Of a stretch of DNA of 40,070 bases, positions 17,033-25,796 are shown in pieces. Both the position numbers and the translations under genes were made by a program. The first letter of the stretch is position 1. Each line of letters begins with the position of its first letter. The DNA comes from Pelotomaculum propionicicum (lineage in GTDB: Bacteria > Bacillota > Desulfotomaculia > Desulfotomaculales > Pelotomaculaceae): the NCBI RefSeq assembly GCF_004369225.1, contig NZ_QFFZ01000036.1, positions 1-40,070 on the forward strand, read 5' to 3'. A model generated the notes under the pieces. The model did not search any database. It had not been told where the DNA came from and worked only from the letters and a program-made list of their open reading frames with translations.

Positions 17033-17722
17033 ATGAGTAAATATGTTCTAAAGTTGATCTTTAAACTGGCTGCGTTTACTATTATTTCTCTAGTGTATGC
17101 AAGTGCCTGCGCGCCGGTTGGATCGTGCTCCCAGGGCTTAGATACTCAGCTTATAAGCTCCGATTCAAAAGTTATTAACTATACTGTCAGGGAAGGGGAC
17201 ACCCTGTCCGGTATCGCCAGCGAGTACCAAGTCGCGCTGGATGAGCTTATGAGAGTAAACAAACTGGCTAACAGCCTGATTTTCCCGGGAGCAACACTGG
17301 CGCTGCCTGAAAAAAACTCTGCAGAAGGAAGTATGTCCCGCGGGAATATCCCCAGGGAGGAGTTAATGCTGCTGGCCAGGCTAATCCATGCTGAAGCAAG
17401 GGGTGAAAGTTTTGAGGGGCAGGTGGCGGTCGGTGCCGTAATCTTAAACAGGCTGGCCAACCCTCATTTTCCAAAAACAATTACTGAGGTTGTTTTTCAG
17501 AAAAACAACCGTGTCTACCAGTTTTCACCGGTAGGCGACGGTTCGATAAACCTTGAACCTGATGAAATAGCAATTGAAGCTGCCCTGCAGGCACTGTCCG
17601 GCAAAGACCCGACCAAAGGCGCCCTGTTTTTCTATAACCCGGAAATAAGCAGGGACCAGTGGATAAAATCCTTGCCGGTGGTTACAAGGATAGGAAACCA
17701 CGTATTTGCCACCAGCCTGTAA
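17033..17722 (+). CDS. LysM-containing SleB-like cell wall hydrolase
   Basis: 229 residues from ATG 17033, chosen because AAAGGAGG lies six bases before it; upstream in-frame starts lack a site. The order is a hydrophobic signal segment (residues 5-25), one LysM domain (YTVREGDTLSGIASEYQV to LIFPGATLALP) and a Hydrolase_2/SleB catalytic domain: LLARLIHAEARGESFEGQVA with the catalytic Glu, then GAVILNRLANPHFP and the QFSPVGDGS segment. SleB-type lytic transglycosylases cut spore cortex or vegetative peptidoglycan after export. This fits a spore former; SleB itself normally has a different peptidoglycan-binding domain. Confidence 0.88.
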   Translation: MSKYVLKLIFKLAAFTIISLVYASACAPVGSCSQGLDTQLISSDSKVINYTVREGDTLSGIASEYQVALDELMRVNKLANSLIFPGATLALPEKNSAEGSMSRGNIPREELMLLARLIHAEARGESFEGQVAVGAVILNRLANPHFPKTITEVVFQKNNRVYQFSPVGDGSINLEPDEIAIEAALQALSGKDPTKGALFFYNPEISRDQWIKSLPVVTRIGNHVFATSL

Positions 17723-17751
17723 AAATGGACGTGGGAAATGGGATATGAGAC

Positions 17752-17782
17752 GTGAGACAAGGGGATGGTTCTCTTGTCTCAC
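17752..17782. repeat. ten-base-pair perfect inverted repeat between convergent genes
   Basis: GTGAGACAAG, 11-nt loop, CTTGTCTCAC. There is no T-tract on either strand, so a role in termination is uncertain. It lies between the convergent hydrolase and P-loop/Asp23 genes. Confidence 0.5.
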
Positions 17783-17842
17783 TCTATATCAGACAGGAGA
17801 TTATAACACCATGGACGACTCTGGCTACAAACTGAAGGCGGC

Positions 17843-18697
17843 CTAGACGGTCGCCTCGATTGTTTCTTCTGCGAAACTCAATCCTTTAACCTGTACGTTG
17901 ACCATCTTGACCTGGAGGCCAGTCATCTCCTCGACAGCCTGTTTTACTTTGTACTGAATTTCTGCGGCTACTACATGCAGAGGATAGCCGAAGGTGAGTG
18001 TGGGTGCTATGTCAATAATCACAATGCCTTCCTGTTCAACGGTGACATTAATTTTTCCGGAGTGGCTAACCCCCTTTACCAGCGCGGCGGCGTGACCGGC
18101 GATGGCGCCAAGGGCGCTGTTGGAAATCGACAGCTTGCCGTGATAAGTAAATGTCGGGCGGACCACTGACTGTTCAAGCCAGTCTTTTTTGCCCGCGACA
18201 CCTTTCTTGCGTAAAAAAACCTGCAGCGGGTCGACCAGTGTACCCGGAAAACTCCTTTTTACTTCAAGAGTAGGAGCCGGTATCACGTGTTTGCTGAACT
18301 GAGACCGGAGAAAGCGGGCCTTCCGGATTTCCTTTTCACTGGCCACATCTTCAATGTTGAGTACTTTTGTCAGAGCAGGCAGGCCCAGCCTGGCCGTGAT
18401 CTTGCGGGCCATTTCCTCTGAAGTTCCTAAAATTAAAACCCTGTGGGGATCCAGGTTTACAAGCGCTTCTTTAATTTCCTGAACCTGCTTTTCGTCCATA
18501 AAAAGAGCAGATTTAATTGCGCCAATCCTGGTAGGCTGGCGTTTGGCGGAAGTTCCCGCCAGGATGCGGTTGCCCTGGATCAGCAAACCGTCATCTATGA
18601 TCACTTGAGCCTCAAGCTGGTGGGCAATGTTGGTGGCGCGGTGGCTTTTGCCGGTGCCGCTGGGTCCAACCAGAGCAAATGTTTCCAAAAAAGACAC
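17843..18697 (-). CDS. P-loop NTPase domain fused to an Asp23/Gls24 domain
   Basis: 284 residues. The N-terminus has FALVGPSGTGKSHRA (P-loop 11-18) and a DDG segment near 36-38. The C-terminal 110 residues (from about 170) show the Asp23/Gls24 pattern: GKLSISNSALGAIAGHAAALV, then VIIDIAPTLTFGYPLHVVAAEIQ and VKQAVEEMTGLQVKMVNVQV. Asp23 proteins are envelope-associated stress proteins in Gram-positives. The fusion to a nucleotide-binding domain is unusual to me; its function is unknown. The GTG start has AAGTAGGTG as a modest ribosome site. It is transcribed divergently from the PBP gene. Confidence 0.75.
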   Translation of the reverse strand: MSFLETFALVGPSGTGKSHRATNIAHQLEAQVIIDDGLLIQGNRILAGTSAKRQPTRIGAIKSALFMDEKQVQEIKEALVNLDPHRVLILGTSEEMARKITARLGLPALTKVLNIEDVASEKEIRKARFLRSQFSKHVIPAPTLEVKRSFPGTLVDPLQVFLRKKGVAGKKDWLEQSVVRPTFTYHGKLSISNSALGAIAGHAAALVKGVSHSGKINVTVEQEGIVIIDIAPTLTFGYPLHVVAAEIQYKVKQAVEEMTGLQVKMVNVQVKGLSFAEETIEATV

Positions 18698-18828
18698 CTA
18701 CTTTTTTGTGTGGCTATTCTTTATCATAACATATTCACGGGCGCCCGAATAGTCAAGCGGCATAGGGACCGAAATAGAGGAGATAATAATACCAATAATT
18801 ACTTAAACCATACGCGGAGAGGCGTTAA

Positions 18829-20862
18829 ATGAGCCATCCCAAAAAAGTTCTGACAATACTGTTTCTTTCCCTGGCAGTTTTATGCACAGGGTGTTCTGCA
18901 AATCCACAGCTGAATCTTGAAATACCCGTGTCATCAAAAATATTGGATGTCAATGGTGATCTGATCACCGTCATCAGTGAGGAAAACCGCATACCAGTGC
19001 CGCTGGAGAGTGTTTCCCCATATTTGCAGAAGGCAATAATAGCCATTGAAGATGCCAGGTTTTACTCACACCACGGGATTGATCCCATAGGAATAGGCAG
19101 GGCGGTCTACCATAACATCAAAGCCGGCGCTGTTGTGGAAGGAGGCAGCACTATTACCCAGCAGCTGGCCAAAAACTTGTATCTCGATCCCCGCCGCACC
19201 CTCGGGAGAAAACTTGAAGAACTGGCTATAACAATTCAACTGGAGAGAAAATATACAAAAAATGAAATACTGAGCATGTATTTAAACCAGATTTACTTTG
19301 GTCAGGGGGCCTACGGTATTGAAGCTGCCGCCAAAACCTATTTCAACAAAAGCGCCCGTGACCTTGACCTGGCTGAAAGCGCAATGCTGGCGGGGGTCCC
19401 CAGAGCACCAAGTGTTTACAACCCTTCAACGGATTTCAAGGCAGCCAAGTCCAGGCAGGCCGCGGTACTGGACAGGATGGTTGAGTTGGGCATGCTCCAG
19501 GAGGAACAAGCGGCAAAGGCTAAAAACGAGTACCTTCAGCCGGCGAAAACGAGTGTAACATTTAAGAAAGCGCCTTATTTTACAGGTGAAATTATCAACT
19601 ACTTTAAACAAAACTACCCGGATGGACTAGAACTATTATATTCAGGTGGACTAACAATATATACCACATTAGACATTAATATGCAAGACGCGGCAGAAAA
19701 AGTTCTTAAAGAGAGTTTAGCCGGCAGCGATCCCCAGCTTAACGGGGCGTTGGTGGCCATAGAACCAAAAACAGGACAGGTCAGGGCTATGGTTGGCGGA
19801 AAAGACTACAATGCGTCACAGTTCAACCGTGCTTTAGCCAGGGTGCAGCCCGGCTCAACTTTCAAGGCCTTTGTATACACCGCGGCCATTGAGCACGGGT
19901 ATACGCCGGCGTCTATGTTAAGCTGCGAACCGGTAAGCTACCCTCTGACAGGAGGAGAGGTGTACCAGCCAAAGGATTTTCAGGGCGGCTATCACAACCG
20001 GCAGTTTACTTTAAAGGAGGCGCTTTACACTTCAGATAACGTGGTTGCGGTCAGGTTGAATGAAAGGGTAGGCCCGTCACTGGCTGCGGCTTATGCCAGG
20101 CGGATGGGCATCGATTCGGAAATAAAGCCAGTCCTTTCACTCCCGCTCGGCACGTCTGAGGTTACACCGCTGGAATTGGCCAGTGCATATGGCTGCCTGG
20201 CCAACAGCGGAATAAAGTCAAAACCCTATTTTATAACCAAGGTGACAGACAATTACGGGAGGGTCCTTGATGCACAGCGCCCTGAACTGGAACAGGCTGT
20301 AGATGAAAAGACAGCATATATCATGACTGATATGTTGTCAGGCGTTATAAAACAAGGCGGGACAGCGTCAAATATAGCCGGTATGATCCAAAGACCTGCA
20401 GCGGGCAAGACAGGGACTACTGAGAACTATAAGGACGCCTGGTTCGTCGGGTACACTCCTGATCTTGCGGCAGCCGTATATATAGGTTTTGACGATAAGA
20501 ACAAAAGCACCGGCCGTACCGGTTCTCAGATAGCCGCGCCGGCCTGGGCCTCGTTTATTAAAGAGGCACTAAAAGATGTGCCGCCCAGGGACTACCCGGT
20601 CCCGGCGGGCGTGGTCAGGACGAAAATTTGCCTGGATGACGGGCTGCTGGCGGGTGGTTTAAACACAAAGGCAGTCGAAGCGGCGTTTGTGCAGGGAACT
20701 GAGCCGACCCAGTTATGTTCCGGGGCGGGCTCAGGCATTATTATAGATAAAAGCGAGGTGCCGGCTCAGAGGCTGCCCGGACAGAGGAAATACTTCTTTG
20801 ACAGAGACAGAATACTGCCGGATCTGAAGCGCCTGATGCCAAAAAGGAAGGGCGTACACTAA
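18829..20862 (+). CDS. class A penicillin-binding protein (PBP1A-like)
   Basis: 677 residues. The N-terminus has a hydrophobic segment ending LCTGC, which could be a membrane anchor or lipobox. The glycosyltransferase domain (GT51) shows EDARFYSHHGIDPIGI with the catalytic Glu, then GGSTITQQLAKNLYL and RKLEELAITIQLERKYTKNE. The transpeptidase domain has the SxxK serine in QPGSTFKAF near 340, SDN in YTSDNVVAV near 397 and KTGTTENYKD near 527. It polymerises and cross-links peptidoglycan outside the membrane. At 677 residues it is shorter than many PBP1A proteins but has all catalytic motifs. Confidence 0.94.
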   Translation: MSHPKKVLTILFLSLAVLCTGCSANPQLNLEIPVSSKILDVNGDLITVISEENRIPVPLESVSPYLQKAIIAIEDARFYSHHGIDPIGIGRAVYHNIKAGAVVEGGSTITQQLAKNLYLDPRRTLGRKLEELAITIQLERKYTKNEILSMYLNQIYFGQGAYGIEAAAKTYFNKSARDLDLAESAMLAGVPRAPSVYNPSTDFKAAKSRQAAVLDRMVELGMLQEEQAAKAKNEYLQPAKTSVTFKKAPYFTGEIINYFKQNYPDGLELLYSGGLTIYTTLDINMQDAAEKVLKESLAGSDPQLNGALVAIEPKTGQVRAMVGGKDYNASQFNRALARVQPGSTFKAFVYTAAIEHGYTPASMLSCEPVSYPLTGGEVYQPKDFQGGYHNRQFTLKEALYTSDNVVAVRLNERVGPSLAAAYARRMGIDSEIKPVLSLPLGTSEVTPLELASAYGCLANSGIKSKPYFITKVTDNYGRVLDAQRPELEQAVDEKTAYIMTDMLSGVIKQGGTASNIAGMIQRPAAGKTGTTENYKDAWFVGYTPDLAAAVYIGFDDKNKSTGRTGSQIAAPAWASFIKEALKDVPPRDYPVPAGVVRTKICLDDGLLAGGLNTKAVEAAFVQGTEPTQLCSGAGSGIIIDKSEVPAQRLPGQRKYFFDRDRILPDLKRLMPKRKGVH

Positions 20863-21062
20863 TCGAAAAAATTCTTTCTGCGGAAGTACAGGTATGTTAC
20901 TATGGCCAGCGGGAATAAAGGCGGAGTCATGAAAAGCGCCCAGGCCAGCGATTCGGAAAGGGGCCTGCCGAGTTTGCGGGTGTTGAAAAAAACCCAGATG
21001 GTGGCACTGATTGAAATAATAAGATATAGAATAAGAATTATATTAGATACTGTACTGGACAG
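20859..21062 (-). CDS. small two-helix membrane protein without a standard start codon
   Basis: This minus-strand frame overlaps the stop of the convergent PBP gene by four bases. It encodes about 67 residues: hydrophobic segment NIILILYLIISISATIWVFF, a polar turn NTRKLGRPLSESLAW, a second segment ALFMTPPLFPLAIVTYLYF and the basic end RRKNFFD. The topology looks like a real small membrane protein of the PLDc_N-like kind. An AAAGGGGGA ribosome site is present, but the codon at the right distance is CTG (21062), and an in-frame TAA lies upstream. It is either CTG-initiated, or its start codon has been lost. Confidence 0.45.
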   Translation of the reverse strand: MSSTVSNIILILYLIISISATIWVFFNTRKLGRPLSESLAWALFMTPPLFPLAIVTYLYFRRKNFFD

Positions 21063-21120
21063 AATTCTTCCCCCTTTACATTAATTTGCTTGTAAGCTCC
21101 AGCTCATTATGTTTTACGTT

Positions 21121-21675
21121 TTAGCGGTATTTTTGCACCTTGGCGGGTGAACCATAAGCTACAGAAAAAGGGGGGATGTCGCCGGTTACAACGCTGTTGG
21201 CGCCTATTACAGCGCCATCGCCGATGGTAACCCCTTTAAGCAGGGCGCACCCCCGCCCGACCCACACGTCGCCGCCGATATGCACCGGGGCGGGATTAAG
21301 CCCCTGGTCCCTTATTGGTATCCCGTTTCTTTTGATCACATGGTCAGCGTCTATAACACTGACATATTCCGCCAGCATGGTATTGTCACCAATTGTAACA
21401 CTCAGGTCGCTGGCCAGGATGCTGCCTCTCCCGATGAACACTCTGTTGCCGATAGTCAATTTGCCGCTTTTGGTTACCACAAAAGAAACACCGGCGGATA
21501 TATAGCATTCATCACCAATTATAACCTTATTAGACAGAGGTACGTCAACATATCCTTCGAATGTGGTGTCTCGTCCCACCGAATTGAGCAGGCGTTTCAT
21601 CAGGAATGTGTAATAGCTGGATTTTAGAGAACGTGATAAGCAGTAAATCCACCTGATCATTATAACACCCGGCAA
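21121..21675 (-). CDS. hexapeptide-repeat acyltransferase
   Basis: 184 residues built mainly of left-handed beta-helix hexapeptide repeats (VIIGDECYISAGVSF, LTIGNRVFIGRGSIL, VTIGDNTMLAEYVSV, VHIGGDVWVGRGCAL, VTIGDGAVIGANSVV). The motif IDADHV near 107 resembles the catalytic-His loop in the WcaF/maltose-acetyltransferase group. The end DIPPFSVAYGSPAKVQKYR is the standard C-terminus. It transfers an acetyl or other acyl group, probably to a sugar. The start could be TTG 21675 or ATG 21660; neither has a strong ribosome site. Confidence 0.85.
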   Translation of the reverse strand: MPGVIMIRWIYCLSRSLKSSYYTFLMKRLLNSVGRDTTFEGYVDVPLSNKVIIGDECYISAGVSFVVTKSGKLTIGNRVFIGRGSILASDLSVTIGDNTMLAEYVSVIDADHVIKRNGIPIRDQGLNPAPVHIGGDVWVGRGCALLKGVTIGDGAVIGANSVVTGDIPPFSVAYGSPAKVQKYR

Positions 21676-21803
21676 AAAAATTTATATTCTTTTTCTTCGA
21701 GCTTTTTCTATTAAACCCTGCAATTTTGAATTACACTTTTTGTACTTGACATTTAATGATGACTATGACAAAATTATTTTTGTCATTGGAGAGGATCCAC
21801 AAA

Positions 21804-21880
21804 CGGGATGTAGCTCAGTTTGGTAGAGCGCACGGTTCGGGACCGTGAGGTCGCACGTTCAAGTCGTGTCATCCCGACCA
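21804..21880 (+). tRNA. tRNA-Pro(CGG)
   Basis: Acceptor CGGGATG/CATCCCG, D-arm TAGCTCAGTTTGGTAGAGCG, anticodon stem CACGG/CCGTG around TTCGGGA (anticodon CGG), T-arm CACGTTCAAGTCGTG and encoded CCA. Second proline tRNA of the window, reading CCG. Confidence 0.95.
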
Positions 21881-21889
21881 GTTATAAAA

Positions 21890-21934
21890 TTAAACCTGCA
21901 AAACATGTAGTATGTTATGCGGGTTAATTTTTTT
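21890..21934 (+). terminator. terminator after tRNA-Pro
   Basis: AACCTGCA.AAACAT and ATGTT.ATGCGGGTT pair with minor bulges around GTAGT and are followed by AATTTTTTT. It lies ten bases beyond the CCA. Confidence 0.75.
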
Positions 21935-22026
21935 CCTGCCGGCTTTGCTTTCGGAGCTGCGGTTTACGTGTTATAATAAGCTTGTTTGGGTATTAAAAAA
22001 ATAGAAAATTTTGTGAGGGATAGCTT

Positions 22027-22671
22027 GTGAATCTTTTAATCATGGGGCCTCCGGGCGCGGGCAAAGGAACCCAGGCGGAAGAACTGGTTAAGAAACTGCA
22101 GATCCCGCATATATCCACCGGTGATATGTTCCGCACCGCCATTAGTGAAGGAACGGAAATGGGCAGAAAAGCCAAGGAGTACATGGATAAGGGAGAGCTT
22201 GTGCCCGATTCCGTGGTTGTGGGAATGGTAAAGGAAAGGCTTTCCCGGCCTGACTGCGACAATGGTTTCCTGCTTGACGGATTTCCACGCAATGTGGTAC
22301 AGGCTGAAGCATTGGATGAAAAGCTTAAGGGTATGGGAAGGCTGCTTGATGGCGTTATCAATATAATAGTGCCGCGTGAGAAAATAATTGAGCGGCTTAC
22401 CGGAAGGCGTGTCTGCCGTTCCTGCGGTTCCAGTTACCATATGGTTTTCAAAAAGCCCCGGGTTGATGAAGTTTGCGATAACTGCGGCGGAGAAATCTAT
22501 CAGCGCAGTGATGACAACGAAACCGCGGTAAATAACCGCCTGTATGTATATGAGGCCAGTACCCAGCCGCTTATAAATTACTACGCCAAGAAGAATCTTT
22601 TGAAGAATATTAATGGAGACCAGGAAATTAAAAAGGTGATGGATGACATTATGAATAGTTTGGGTAAATAA
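22027..22671 (+). CDS. adk: adenylate kinase, zinc-binding long form
   Basis: 214 residues. It converts ATP and AMP to two ADP. P-loop MGPPGAGKGTQA at 6-17, AMP-binding region HISTGDMFR near 29-37, DGFPRN near 84, and a LID domain with a four-cysteine zinc site, CRSCGSSYH and CDNCGGE. The C-terminus retains the usual helical end. GTG start with GTGAGGG upstream. In many bacteria adk follows secY in the ribosomal operon; here it stands alone behind a tRNA. Confidence 0.96.
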   Translation: MNLLIMGPPGAGKGTQAEELVKKLQIPHISTGDMFRTAISEGTEMGRKAKEYMDKGELVPDSVVVGMVKERLSRPDCDNGFLLDGFPRNVVQAEALDEKLKGMGRLLDGVINIIVPREKIIERLTGRRVCRSCGSSYHMVFKKPRVDEVCDNCGGEIYQRSDDNETAVNNRLYVYEASTQPLINYYAKKNLLKNINGDQEIKKVMDDIMNSLGK

Positions 22672-22731
22672 TCACCAAATATTGTCCACATCAATTAATG
22701 TTTTCCTGTATAAGAAAATTGTTTGTGTAAT

Positions 22732-22760
22732 GGGGTGGCTTAAAAAAGCCCCCCTTATTT
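22732..22760 (+). terminator. terminator after adk
   Basis: GGGGTGGCTT, AAAA loop, AAGCCCCCC, then TTATTT. The U-tract is modest. Confidence 0.55.
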
Positions 22761-22857
22761 ATGCTTAGTATAACAAATGCTTTATTGACTAGTATAATCT
22801 CAATAAGTTAAGATTATTTATACAACTTTAGCTGTATTATATCCGGAGGTGCGTGTT

Positions 22858-23784
22858 TTGGATAAGAGGGAACTGGTTGTTATCGGAGGAGGCCCTGCCG
22901 GCCTTACAGCGGGAATTTATGCCTCAAGAGCCGATGTTGACACCTTGCTGCTTGAGCGGGGGGTCCCGGGCGGGCTGGTGATAAGCACACATTTTATTGA
23001 GAACTATCCAGGCTTTAGTGAAGGAATAGGCGGGCCGGAATTGATGACCCAGATGGAAAAGCAGGCGCGCCGCTTTGGCCTTGAGATAAGGTCTGCTAAT
23101 GTTGACAGTCTTAGTATTAATAAAAATGGTATCTTGCTAAAAACTGACGCCGGAGAAATCGCTGCAGGCGCGGTGATTTTGGCCACCGGCGCTAATCCGC
23201 AGCTGTTGGGGGTAAAGGGAGAAAAGGAATTTACCGGCCTTGGTGTATCATACTGCGCCACCTGTGACGGCGCTTTTTTCCGGGACAGGACAGTTGCTGT
23301 GGTTGGCGGCGGAGACGCGGCGGTTGAAGAAGCCATGTTTTTGACCAGGTTTGTCAAAAAAGTCCTGCTTATCCACAGGCGGGGTGAGTTAAGGGCAACC
23401 AAGATTGTCCAGAAAAGAGCTTTTGATAATCCTAAGATTGAATTTCTCTGGCATAGTGTGGTTGATGAAATATATGGCAACATCATTGTTGAGGGGATTA
23501 AAGTCAGAGATGTGCGCAGTAACGAAATAAAGGATATAAATGTTGACGGTGTATTTTTATATGTTGGCAACAGGCCTAATTCCCAGTTAGTTAAAGATAT
23601 GATAACGCTTGATGACAAGGGATATATTATCACTGACGAAAACATGCTTACTTCTCAGGCCGGCATTTATGCGGCTGGTGATGTGCGCAGCAAACTGCTG
23701 AGGCAGGTGGTAACAGCTGTTGGGGATGGCGCCATTGCAGCTGTTGCCGCGGAAAAATACCTGACCGAGCGCAAGGCCTTATAG
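22858..23784 (+). CDS. trxB: thioredoxin reductase
   Basis: 308 residues from TTG 22858. It is chosen over GTG 22849 because the GGAGG at 22844-22848 is correctly spaced for the TTG and overlaps the GTG. FAD motif VIGGGPAGLTAGIYASRA, redox-active CATCDG near 132-137, NAD(P)H motif VVGGGDAAVEEA near 149 and a second FAD motif GIYAAGDVRSKLLRQ near 270. It reduces thioredoxin or a related carrier. HRRGELRA in the cofactor loop resembles the HRRDxxRA motif of NADPH enzymes with one change, so cofactor choice is uncertain. Confidence 0.94.
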   Translation: MDKRELVVIGGGPAGLTAGIYASRADVDTLLLERGVPGGLVISTHFIENYPGFSEGIGGPELMTQMEKQARRFGLEIRSANVDSLSINKNGILLKTDAGEIAAGAVILATGANPQLLGVKGEKEFTGLGVSYCATCDGAFFRDRTVAVVGGGDAAVEEAMFLTRFVKKVLLIHRRGELRATKIVQKRAFDNPKIEFLWHSVVDEIYGNIIVEGIKVRDVRSNEIKDINVDGVFLYVGNRPNSQLVKDMITLDDKGYIITDENMLTSQAGIYAAGDVRSKLLRQVVTAVGDGAIAAVAAEKYLTERKAL

Positions 23785-24002
23785 TTATCCAAAATTTAAT
23801 ATTCAGACTCCCTGTCAGAGCCATAAACGTGTTAATATTATTAAAATAATGTTTTTCTTATGAAACAAGCAATAAACTTAAAGGAAATTAATATTTTACG
23901 AAGAAGTAATATTTAAAAAAGATTTACTTTTCTGACCTTTTGTTTCTTTTTAAATGGTTGGGAAAGGCTCTGCTCTTATTTTATGGCATGGGGGGTGTAC
24001 TT

Positions 24003-24956
24003 TTGGCAGATTTACCACAAGGTTTTTGGTCCGGGGAACAGCGGTCACTGGCCAGAGTTATTTCGCTGGTAGAAAATGAAATGCCTGAAAAGGATGAGAT
24101 TCTTCGAAAGTTATATCAACATACCGGGCGAAGCTATATACTGGGATTTACCGGATCGCCGGGCGCCGGAAAAAGTTCATTGGTTGACAGCATTATTCGT
24201 GAGATTAGGAGAAGAAAACAAACCGTGGGTGTTATTGCAGTTGACCCTTCTAGTCCCTTCACCGGAGGGGCTTTTCTGGGGGACCGTATCCGCATGAACG
24301 AACATGCCCTGGATGACGGGGTGTTTGTACGCAGCATGGCTACCAGAGGCAGTCTGGGCGGGTTGGCCAAGACCACCAAGGAAGTAGTCAAGGTAATGGA
24401 CGCTTTCGGTATGGACTGGATTATTATAGAAACAGTCGGTGTAGGCCAATCGGAGCTCGACATCATGTATATCGCCGACTCCACCATAGTGGTCCTGACA
24501 CCTGGAGCAGGTGACAGTATCCAGTCAATGAAAGCAGGCATAATGGAAATAGCTGACGTGTTCGCTATCAACAAATGCGACATGCCAGGCGCTGACACGC
24601 TGGCACTCGAAGTGAATTTAATGCTGGATATGCAGGATGACCATATAAAATGGCGCCCGCCGGTTTTAAAAACCGCGACGATCAACAGGGGTGAAGGTAT
24701 AGAAGAACTGCTGGGGGCCATAGAAACGCACCGCGATTATCTGAAAGAAAAAGGTTTCTTTGAGGCCAGGCGCAAGGAGAGGACAAAGAACGAGACTCTG
24801 GATATAGTAAATTATCAGTGGCAGCGGCTGGTGCGAAAGCAGGTTGACAGCCCCGGACGGGTAAAAGATCTGCTGGATAAGGTTGCCTCTATGGAAGTTG
24901 ATCCATATACGGCTTCATCTAAAATTATTGAATGGGTTATTGCAGATTTAAAATAA
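24003..24956 (+). CDS. meaB: MeaB/ArgK-family G3E GTPase, methylmalonyl-CoA mutase chaperone
   Basis: 317 residues from TTG 24003; a GGGGGGTG site lies six bases upstream and the length fits MeaB, whereas the in-frame extension to 23940 is hydrophobic and unlike the family. P-loop GFTGSPGAGKSSLVD, VIAVDPSSPFTGGAFLGDRIRM, the switch region RGSLGGLAKTT, ETVGVGQSE and the base-specificity motif NKCD. MeaB protects and loads adenosylcobalamin into methylmalonyl-CoA mutase. That pathway is used for propionate oxidation in Pelotomaculum-type syntrophs. The mutase is not in this window. The 23785-24002 gap shows nothing clear. Confidence 0.92.
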   Translation: MADLPQGFWSGEQRSLARVISLVENEMPEKDEILRKLYQHTGRSYILGFTGSPGAGKSSLVDSIIREIRRRKQTVGVIAVDPSSPFTGGAFLGDRIRMNEHALDDGVFVRSMATRGSLGGLAKTTKEVVKVMDAFGMDWIIIETVGVGQSELDIMYIADSTIVVLTPGAGDSIQSMKAGIMEIADVFAINKCDMPGADTLALEVNLMLDMQDDHIKWRPPVLKTATINRGEGIEELLGAIETHRDYLKEKGFFEARRKERTKNETLDIVNYQWQRLVRKQVDSPGRVKDLLDKVASMEVDPYTASSKIIEWVIADLK

Positions 24957-24973
24957 TTCAAGTAAGCATGGGG

Positions 24974-25012
24974 GTCAGGCCTATAAAAAGGCCTGGCTCT
25001 ATTTTGTTTTTT
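24974..25012 (+). terminator. terminator after meaB
   Basis: GTCAGGCCT, loop ATAAAA, AGGCCTGGC, then TCTATTTTGTTTTTT. Confidence 0.8.
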
Positions 25013-25091
25013 ATTTTGGAAAAGAAGTGAAATATAACAGGATTTTGGTTATAATCTAATATGAAAATACAAACAGGGAGGAGTTGACAGA

Positions 25092-25778
25092 ATGAAGATA
25101 ACTTTTTTGGGACATGCCGGTTTTGTAATTGAAGGCAGTAAAAAGATTGTCATTGACCCCTTTTTGACGGGAAACCCGCTGGCTAAAACCAAGGCTAAAG
25201 ATGTCAAGGCGGATCTGCTACTGGTCAGCCATGGTCATGGTGACCACTTCGGCGATACTTTAACCATCGCCAAACAGTCCGGAGCAACCGTGGCGTCGGT
25301 GTTTGAACTGGCCACTTTCTGCGCCAATAAAGGTGTCCAGGCGCACGGTCTGCACATCGGCGGCAGTTATACCTTTGACGGGGTAAAAATCAAACTGACA
25401 CCAGCCTGGCATGGCTCCGGCTACGGCGCCGGAGACGGGCCGCTGGAATACCTGGGAACCCCCTGTGGCTTTATAATTAATTTGGATGGGAAAGTCATTT
25501 ATCACTCTGGAGACACTGGTCTTTTTGGCGATATGGAACTGTTGGGCAGGCTCAATAAAATCGATTTGGCCATGCTGCCGATTGGCGACAATTTTACCAT
25601 GGGCCCCGATGACGCTCTGGAGGCTGTTAAAATGCTTAAACCGAAAATGATGATTCCGATGCACTACAACACCTTCCCGCTGATAGAACAGGACGCCCAG
25701 AAGTTTAAATCCGAAGTGGAGGCAAACACCGGGAGCAAAGTTACTGTATTAGCCCCGGGTGAAAGCTTTGACTTTTAA
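25092..25778 (+). CDS. UPF0173-family metal-dependent hydrolase (metallo-beta-lactamase fold)
   Basis: 228 residues. The metal ligands of the fold are visible: SHGHGDHFGD near 46-55 (HxHxDH), the His in LTPAWHGSG near 102, HSGDTGLFGDM near 139 and the C-terminal IPMHYNTFP near 193. The family (YtkL-like) is widespread in bacteria and archaea with no settled substrate. AGGGAGGAG precedes the ATG. It is followed after 18 bp by the cyclophilin gene, so the two probably share a transcript. Confidence 0.93.
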   Translation: MKITFLGHAGFVIEGSKKIVIDPFLTGNPLAKTKAKDVKADLLLVSHGHGDHFGDTLTIAKQSGATVASVFELATFCANKGVQAHGLHIGGSYTFDGVKIKLTPAWHGSGYGAGDGPLEYLGTPCGFIINLDGKVIYHSGDTGLFGDMELLGRLNKIDLAMLPIGDNFTMGPDDALEAVKMLKPKMMIPMHYNTFPLIEQDAQKFKSEVEANTGSKVTVLAPGESFDF

Positions 25779-25796
25779 TATTTGTGAGGTGCTTAC

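Noticed and set aside
20902-21084. 60-codon plus-strand frame after the PBP gene
   Set aside because: It is antisense to the more convincing two-helix membrane protein on the minus strand and has no ribosome site.
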